Assembly (NCBI GenBank): GCA_963971285.1
Contig: OZ020250.1
Coordinates: 17,388,783-17,452,782 of the forward strand
Origin: Astropecten irregularis
Taxonomy: Eukaryota; Echinodermata; Asteroidea; Paxillosida; Astropectinidae
Length of the DNA stretch: 64,000 bases
Direction: 5' to 3'
The notes under the pieces are model-generated. The model had not been told where the DNA came from. It was given only the letters and a program-made list of their open reading frames with translations, and did not search any database. This document shows positions 51,002 through 64,000 of the stretch, one piece after another (position 1 is the first letter of the stretch; the number at the start of each line of letters is the position of its first letter). The position numbers and the translations under genes are program-made.

Positions 51002-51300
51002 CTTTGGTGTTTTTAGTTCGTGAAATTAGATTAAAACGGCAATGAAAAAGCCAAATCTGCAGCAAAAAGGGCAGAAATTTGTTACTGGGTCCCGTGGATT
51101 TAAATCGTGCCTTTCGCAAGTCGACGCCGCCTCGTGCTCGTGCAAATTTCTAATGGCATGCGCGTTATATTACATGTATTATGCATGCACGTAGCTAGGT
51201 AGTAAGAGTTACCGTAAGCGCCGGTTACTGTGGTCCCGGAAATACGAATAACAGCACGCGAGAAGGCCGAAGTTATTCCATCGACTTGCGCAATCTGCGC
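51002..51300 (-). promoter_or_regulatory. Predicted 5' noncoding exon of HSC70 copy A (right border uncertain)
   Basis: On the minus strand CACCAAAG|GTAAGTAG (donor GT at 51001-51000) is an excellent 5' splice site. The partner acceptor would be TTTCGCCAG at 47139-47147, 8 nt before the ATG. Two AT-rich TATA-like stretches (near 51167 and 51331) could set the start. The resulting 5'-UTR intron of about 3.9 kb would contain the TIR element, the foldback repeat and the 16-bp satellite. Confidence 0.45.
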
Positions 51301-51443
51301 ATTGTTCTCCTTTGAAAGAGAAACCGGAAATATAAATATGCATACAATCTATTACGTCATAAAACGTGCATGAACAACCTTGTTCTCAAATAAGATTTCA
51401 CACTGTACATTGAATAGATGAAAACGCTGAATACGAGGGCTCA

Positions 51444-51456
51444 GAAGTTTCTAGAA
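51444..51456. promoter_or_regulatory. Perfect three-unit heat-shock element (HSE) between the HSC70 genes
   Basis: The sequence GAAGTTTCTAGAA is three inverted GAA pentamer cores in exact 5-bp phase, the HSF1 trimer site. It lies between the predicted 5' noncoding exons of copies A and B, a little over 100 bp from an AT-rich TATA-like stretch (51331-51338) that could serve gene A. Confidence 0.7.
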
Positions 51457-51481
51457 TCAGCTATCACGTGATGTATTTTAG

Positions 51482-51868
51482 CCAATGAGTTCCGAGCTGT
51501 AAAAGCAATGAATGGGCTAGGGGGTTCAATTTTAAAGGTCTATTCCTGTCGCTGTTCTTCTGAAACTTCATTATCAATAAAAAAGATTAACCCTTTCTCT
51601 TATTAATTTTATTCCGATTTTTGTGAATATACTTGATTGTCAAATGAATAAATATTCACTGAAATATCATATCAACGGGACGAATCGTTTCATAACGGCG
51701 TTACCTAATGGCTAAAAAATAACCACGTGATAACAAATTCTCGAAAATTCTTTAACCTTTGACATACGTGCGTGCACGTGTCTCGTATTCGTCGTGCATG
51801 CAATAAACGCTTCATCATGCATCCCTTTCACAGTTTCAGTCTAGTGGAAAATACCCATTGTGACGTCA
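51482..51868. promoter_or_regulatory. CCAAT box (51482-51486) and CRE (51861-51868) in the shared HSC70 promoter region
   Basis: A CCAAT box lies in the context TTTTAGCCAATGAG, and a full palindromic CRE TGACGTCA lies about 200 bp before the predicted gene B TATA box. CCAAT and CRE/ATF sites are common in promoters of constitutive HSC70 genes. Function is inferred from position only. Confidence 0.5.
51738..51750. promoter_or_regulatory. Second perfect three-unit HSE
   Basis: TTCTCGAAAATTC has TTC, GAA and TTC cores in exact phase. It is about 310 bp upstream of the predicted TATA box of gene B and on the far side of the first HSE from gene A. A weaker two-unit site, GAAACTTC, sits at 51562-51569. 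Confidence 0.65.
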
Positions 51869-52062
51869 TATTAGCCGAGTAGCGGACGGTTTGGCTGTGC
51901 AGCGTGACGAGCTGACACTCTCTGGCGTAATTCACAAAGTGCGCGTGCGTAGTTGTGAATGATAGGCCAGAAAACCTGCGCGCGCAGCAGTCTGGCCGTG
52001 AAAACACGTCCAGCATGGGTACATTTCCAGTACGCAATACCGGCATTTAATTGTGTAAATGC

Positions 52063-52180
52063 TTTTATATCCTGGCTGCACGCGTCGAGAAATTACCTCA
52101 GCCATCCATTTTAAATTGAAGTAGGCCTACACTACAGTACACGCTGTAACTTTGTTTTAGAGCATAAAGGAACTTTAAGG
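52063..52180 (+). promoter_or_regulatory. Predicted TATA box and 5' noncoding exon of HSC70 copy B
   Basis: TTTTATATCC at 52063-52072 would place the start near 52095-52100. A strong donor, TTTAAGG|GTAAGTGATC, follows with the exon ending at 52180. The matching acceptor CACAAATAG at 53502-53510 lies 8 nt before the ATG. The layout mirrors the 5'-UTR intron of vertebrate HSPA8. No transcript evidence is available. Confidence 0.55.
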
Positions 52181-52330
52181 GTAAGTGATCTTTGTCATCA
52201 GATAGGAACTTCAACTTGGGCCCAAGGCCTAAATTTATCATGTAAATGTTCACCATTCCTAATTAATTTGTTCACCTAAAACTTTTATTCCGTGGTAGGC
52301 CCTATAGACAGCGTCAGACAGTGGTCGTTG

Positions 52331-52407
52331 AGGCGCTGAACTCCCTTTTTGAATTTTGGGAGACCGTCAACCCAAAATTAAATAAAAAAGGGAGTTCAGC
52401 GCCCCAG
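52331..52407. repeat. Hairpin near the gene B 5' exon
   Basis: GGCGCTGAACTCCCTTTTT and AAAAAGGGAGTTCAGCGCC are inverted, as are ATTTTGGG/CCCAAAAT. A relative with GGGAGTTCAGCGCCCC is at 50068-50125. Confidence 0.7.
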
Positions 52408-53201
52408 TTAGGCATACTGTACTGGGTCCAATTCCATGGATGTCTTTTCCTTCCTCCCAGTCCATGAAGGGTTCTCCACTTGAGTCTTGATAACATGATT
52501 TTATAATCAATCAATCAATCAATTGTATTATAATCAATCATCAAATGGGTAACACTATTACACTGGGTCAACTCGCGCCTCCTACTAGCATGCCTAGCCA
52601 ACTTGCCTAGTCTTACCGACTCGCCCCTTACCCAACTCGCCCCCTGACATCTTGCCAACTCGCCCCCTGACTTTTTTGTTGTTGATTTCTTGTGACTCTT
52701 TGAGTTCATGATAACTTAAAAGTATTTTGTGTTTTATTCTAACTACATGTAGGCCTATTGATGTTTTTTGTTAACTTATTTTGTTATCGTTTTGTTTTAA
52801 AATGTCCTGCTTTAAGTGTTAATGTTGAAATTTTTCGTAGACTTGATTTTTTTTTTATAACGGTAGGGCCTACGTTTTGTTGTATGGTTTGTTATAGTGG
52901 TGTTGTTGACTTGTTTTTCTTGTTTTTAAGTTGATTTTTTGAAGTTTTTATGTTAATCTTTAGTGTGCGCATTAAGCATGTTAAGTATTCTTTTCTTTGT
53001 TTCTCTGACCTTTTCACTGACTACAATCATGATTTTCCTCCAAATTTAAACCCTGACAACTTGTCAAATATTTTGCTTTCATCAGAAAGATCTCAACATG
53101 AGCAGTATTAAACTATTATTATTTTGATGAAATTCTAGCTTTTTTGGAACGGGGTCCTTTTATCAACCAAATATGAATATGGAGAAAAATAAACAAACGG
53201 G

Positions 53202-53450
53202 GACCAATTTCATAGAGCTGCTTAGCACAAAAAAAAAACACTAAGCATGACATTTCTGTCTTAGTTGAAACAGGATTAACTACCAAATTTCCGTGTGTTG
53301 TGAATCTCTTGCAATTGATTGGTCTTTAGCTGTTGTTTGCTGACCATGAATATCGCATGGAATTTTCAATTGTGGTTTGTTTTATTGGGCAAGGTATTTT
53401 TGTGCTAAGCAATTTTTTGTGCTAAGCAGCTCTATGAAATTGGCCCCAGA
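53202..53450. mobile_element. CTTAGCAC-type MITE just upstream of HSC70 B coding start
   Basis: GGGGACCAATTTCATAGAGC to CTATGAAATTGGCCCC. It lies about 70 bp before the ATG, within the predicted 5'-UTR intron. Confidence 0.8.
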
Positions 53451-53518
53451 TTTAGAGATATTGATATGAAAGATAATTATATTTGTGATTTTTTTCTCAT
53501 TCACAAATAGCAATCATC

Positions 53519-60468
<6,950 letters not shown>

Positions 60469-60931
60469 ACTGCATCTCTTACAGAACAGTCTGATTTTGC
60501 ACAAAGACCGACATGTTGCTGCTTCTTTTGCCTGTAGTGTGTGTGTGTGTGCAATCTCGAGAGAAAGTATATAGGTTTTTATTCTGACCAAAAAGAGATA
60601 CAAAGCTTAGAATTCTCTTTTGGTCTGGAAACATTTGGCTGTCTCTACCACAAGAATTCGTTATTAAGATCCTAGATCCAGCTTATCCAACTCACGCTAA
60701 CCATTACCTGACAGAGTGAATCGTATCACCCTCTGTGTTCCTCGTTTCTTTTTTGATTGAATGGACTCAATGCCCGATTTGTATAAAGAGGGATGGTTTG
60801 CTCGGATCCCGTTTGCAAGAATTGCCCCACTGTACACGGTCCACTTTACAGGGACACTGTTTATCACACATGGCTTGAAACTGTAGCACACCCGTACTTA
60901 TCTAAGCATTTAGAACCCAGAATCCTGTTTA

Positions 60932-61295
60932 AAGGTAGTATCATACTTCGGTAGCATACCAAAACAGAAATCTTCACAGATTTACCTATAAATAACAGGG
61001 TATAAAGATGATGATGGTAGAAACATACTGTTAAAATTAAATTGTTCTGCCTGAAATGGTGTATTTATCCATAAGGGTAAAACCAGTGACTAAAATTATG
61101 TTTGATCTTTTAAAGATAAAAAATAATTGAGAAAAGACATAAGAAATACAGTGGCCATTTTCACTGTTTTCTCAAAAAGTGGGCACTGTATGGGACTGAA
61201 ATTTTCACAGATGACTGTTACTGTATCTGTCTTGATATTTTTGCCCATGAATCTGTATTTCTTTGGCAAAAACCAAAGTATGATATTACCTTTAA
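60932..61295. mobile_element. Full family A MITE in HSC70 B 3' flank
   Basis: TTTAAAGGTAGTATCATACT at the left, AAAGTATGATATTACCTTTAA-like right end. Confidence 0.75.
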
Positions 61296-62039
61296 GTCTG
61301 TAAGTTCTATGGCACAATGGCGGCCATTGCTGGGGGGCCATCTCATGTCTCATCTCCAGCAAACGTTTTATCTTGCTTACAATTTTCTCTCTTCTCCAAA
61401 CAAAGATCTTCTGAGTTTGCTGGATGTTATAAAAGTGCAATTGTCCAATTTTGAGGTGCATTTTTAGAAATATTTGAAATAGATTTCAAAATGATTTTAG
61501 GATTTCAAATCATTGTAATCACTCCTGAGGTTCGATATAAGAATTTCTTAATAAAAAAATTAGAAATCTATTTTGAATCACCACACAAAACAGAGGTGTT
61601 AGATATTATGTGGAGTAATATTTATTGAAGACCAAAGTTAAATGAAAACTGTGTGCAAATTTTTTTTGACTTACACTTGTTTTTTTGGTAACTGCAAATT
61701 TGCTCATATTAATGGTGGTTTTAGTCTTACACTTTGAAAAAAAAAGAGACTTTTGTTATAATGAAGTTCAACGATAGCACTAGACTTTATCGGATGTAAA
61801 AGACTGTGAAAATTTTTCAAGAGATGTTTTCTGGTTCTCATTCAGTCATATTTACTCCACTCGCCTCAAAATAATATTTTAACTGATGGCGAAATTCCAC
61901 ATCTTTCTTTATAATTGCACCTTCACTATACAGTGCATTTTACAAGTTGTTTAGTCTTAATCTCGTTAAATAATAAGATGTCCTTCGAACTTTGCAGGAA
62001 CATTGTTATAACAGAAACCTTCTATTAATCAGGAATTGA

Positions 62040-62300
62040 AACAATGGTGGGGAAGAATTTCGCCAACAGCCATCACTTTTGCCGAGAGCATTTTTGAGAA
62101 AAATGGCTACCACTGCATTTGAAGTGTGTCATTGTAGGTCAAAAACACCCCGTAAAACTCATTTTCCAGATATGCTACCCTAGTGTACACACCTGAGATT
62201 GAAGTGCATCATGGATTGCATCCAATATGTTAACTCTTGGAGGATATAATCCTTTTTCCGTAATGGCCGTCAGCGGAATTCTTTCCCAATGATGAATTAC
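62040..62300. other. Conserved block shared by the 3' regions of both HSC70 genes
   Basis: Reads GAGATTGAAGT, TTAACTCTT.GAGGATATAATCC, TAATGGC.GTCAG.GGAATTCTTTCC. The reverse complement of about 41390-41680, 3' of copy A, gives the same string with few changes. It is noncoding. Confidence 0.75.
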
Positions 62301-62494
62301 TAATAAGTATTGGGATCCACATTTTTCCTTTTAATAAGCAGAATACTACCGTGGTTTGGTTGTATTTATACTATTATATAGAACCACTGTATCGGGCCTT
62401 ATATACCCTACTTACAGTGTAAGTACATGTACCCAACAACACATGGAGGTGTTAGTCTTTTTGAAAACAGGATGGTATAATAATATGGTATAAT

Positions 62495-62505
62495 AATAAA
62501 ATAAA
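62495..62505 (+). terminator. Candidate overlapping poly(A) signals of HSC70 copy B
   Basis: Two overlapping AATAAA hexamers about 2.03 kb after the stop. An earlier AATAAA near 61548 is an alternative end. The later pair would include the conserved block at 62040-62300. Confidence 0.3.
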
Positions 62506-62630
62506 CAGAAGTAAACAAAATTGTTTGTTTTTCACTCATTTTCATTCAAAGACTCTGTGACATAGTTATATCCCCTCAAAGGAAATATCAATCCTGTAAA
62601 TGTTTGGCACTGCCTTCCCTTTCCAAATCT

Positions 62631-62900
62631 GGGGCCAATTTCATGGAGCTGTTAAGCAGAAAAAAAAATGCTTAGCACAAAATGTCTTGCTCAGTCGTAC
62701 AAGCCAGCATTAACATTTTTATTTCATATTCATGATCAGCGAACAACACCCAAAGAACAATAACAGTTGCCGTTTTTCACTGTTTTCTCGAAGTTGGCAC
62801 CGTATGCATGGGGATAGAAAATGTCTGTTGCTGTATCTTCCTTGATATTCTTGCCCATCTGCATTACTTTGACAAAAACCAAAGTATGATATTACCTTTA
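62631..62900. mobile_element. Truncated CTTAGCAC MITE joined to a truncated family A MITE
   Basis: GGGGCCAATTTCATGGAGCT to CACCCAAAGAACAATAACAG, then TTTTTCACTGTTTTCTCGAA to ATGATATTACCTTTAA. Confidence 0.65.
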
Positions 62901-62902
62901 AG

Positions 62903-63921
62903 CAGGGTTGCTTGATTTAAATCACTCGATTTAAATCATTGATTTAAATCATGATTTATATCAATGGGGAAAAAAAATAAAAATCGCTCAAAAAAATCAA
63001 TCACGATTTTTTCATTATTTCTTGATATTTTTTTTTCAAAAAACAGAAAACCTTACTGGGGCTTAATTTTTCCACTATAACAGGGTGTCTTAAAAGTTTA
63101 GGCCACATAAAAAAAAAAATTGTTTAGCGTCCACCTCTTCCAAATTTTCTAGGTAGGGAGGGAGGTTTTTATTTTTAATTTTTTATTTTAAGGATAGAAT
63201 GGCAACATGCCTGTGGAAGAAAATATACATGGTATTCATGGTCAGAAAACATGTTTGGAGGATACTGAAGACCATAGAAGCTTTCAAGCTAGATATCTGA
63301 CCATTGGAAATTTCAGTAGACTAGAGAAACCTAAGTAAAAGCATTAAAATATTATCAAATGTCCCTTCCGCTTAAATTTGTACATTTTTCGCATGCTGAG
63401 GCTTCTACCCCAGGTGGCCTTCATGATGTTTAGTCCGAAAATTACGGTAGATATTAGCGCACACTGCTTCTACATACAAGAAATAATTGTTTCCCCCAAT
63501 ATTTATTTTTTTTGAGACAAATAAAAAAAAAAATAATAATCCAGGTCGGGCTCATATCGGAGGTCGGGCGGGGACGCTAAACAGGTAATTTTTTTTATGT
63601 GGCCTTATGTTGCGTTTCTACAAGGAAGCAGTAGATGATGCCTGTAGTGGCAGTCAGTAACATTTTCCGTTTTTTGTTGCTTTGGTTTTTTTGGCTACAT
63701 TTTAATGACCACAATGCCAAAGAGACAAGAAGATGCAATTTGGCATCATTTATGGGGGTTTTAAAGCAAAATGTTATGATAGTAATATGTTATTACGTAA
63801 AAACAATTAAGATTTTAATTTAAATCAAAAAAATCGATTTAAATCAAAAAAATCTTATTTAAATCAAATAAATCCGATTTTTTTTATTTTTTAATAAAAA
63901 TCATGATTTTTATCAACCCTG
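62903..63921. mobile_element. 1019-bp hAT-like element with 8-bp target-site duplication
   Basis: Termini CAGGGTTG and CAACCCTG; exact duplication CCTTTAAG at 62895-62902 and 63922-63929. Subterminal ATTTAAATC repeats at both ends. A second element is nested at about 63101-63604. The left target site is the very end of a family A MITE. Confidence 0.85.
63101..63604. mobile_element. TIR element nested in the hAT-like element
   Basis: GGCCACATAAAAAAAAAA then TGTTTAGCGTCC at the left; GGACGCTAAACA then TTTTTTTATGTGGCC at the right. Confidence 0.7.
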
Positions 63922-64000
63922 CCTTTAAGTCCTAGTTGCATACCACTCAGGGGATCGAGTTAAACATTGGATGTAAATGTTTCTGTTTACTCACTTCACT

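Overview
This is nuclear DNA from an animal. The genes are split by many introns with GT..AG borders, the spacers are AT-rich and full of short transposable elements, and every recognisable protein is metazoan. The exon layout of the two HSC70 genes (coding exons of 202, 206, 153, 278, 278, 239, 163, 233 and 222/234 nt) can be summed to the vertebrate HSPA8 layout as I remember it (206, 153, 556, 402 split in two, 233). Together with the dense MITE/SINE load this suggests an aquatic invertebrate, perhaps an invertebrate deuterostome. That placement is inference; no rRNA or mitochondrial marker is present.

Layout. (1) 635-4381, plus strand: the last three coding exons of a LIV-1-type ZIP zinc transporter, whose 5' part lies left of the window. 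(2) 4382-23787: no host gene recognised. The region is packed with MITEs, SINE-like repeats, a foldback element carrying a broken transposase fragment, and a direct segmental duplication (8540-9345 and 11040-12360) whose second copy has gained three insertions. (3) 23788-38128, minus strand: a complete 15-coding-exon gene for CCDC13, a coiled-coil centriolar-satellite/ciliogenesis protein. I reconstructed 786 codons with consistent splice phases. Just 3' of its stop lies a tandem array of about 105-bp units that are decayed copies of its own last exon. (4) 38129-42108: the upstream region of CCDC13 and the 3' flank of the next gene. (5) 42109-47130, minus strand: cytosolic HSC70 gene A (657 aa). 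(6) 47131-53518: the divergent intergenic region. It holds the predicted 5' noncoding exons of both HSC70 genes, two perfect three-unit heat-shock elements between them, a TIR transposon, a foldback repeat and a 31-copy 16-bp satellite. (7) 53519-60468, plus strand: cytosolic HSC70 gene B (661 aa). (8) 60469-64000: 3' flank of gene B with a block also found 3' of gene A, a full MITE, and a hAT-like element with another element nested in it.

The most informative locus is the head-to-head HSC70 pair. Exon lengths match in eight of nine coding exons, two of the eight coding-region introns remain alignable along their length, and a 3' block is shared. The locus is therefore an inverted duplication. 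The predicted transcription starts lie roughly 0.8-1 kb apart around heat-shock elements, so the two copies may share control. ZIP and CCDC13 converge on the repeat-rich region; CCDC13 and HSC70 A run in the same direction.

Limits: splice sites were read by eye and checked by phase. Repeat borders are approximate unless a target-site duplication is stated. Family names for elements without a transposase are inferred from terminal sequence and target-site length.
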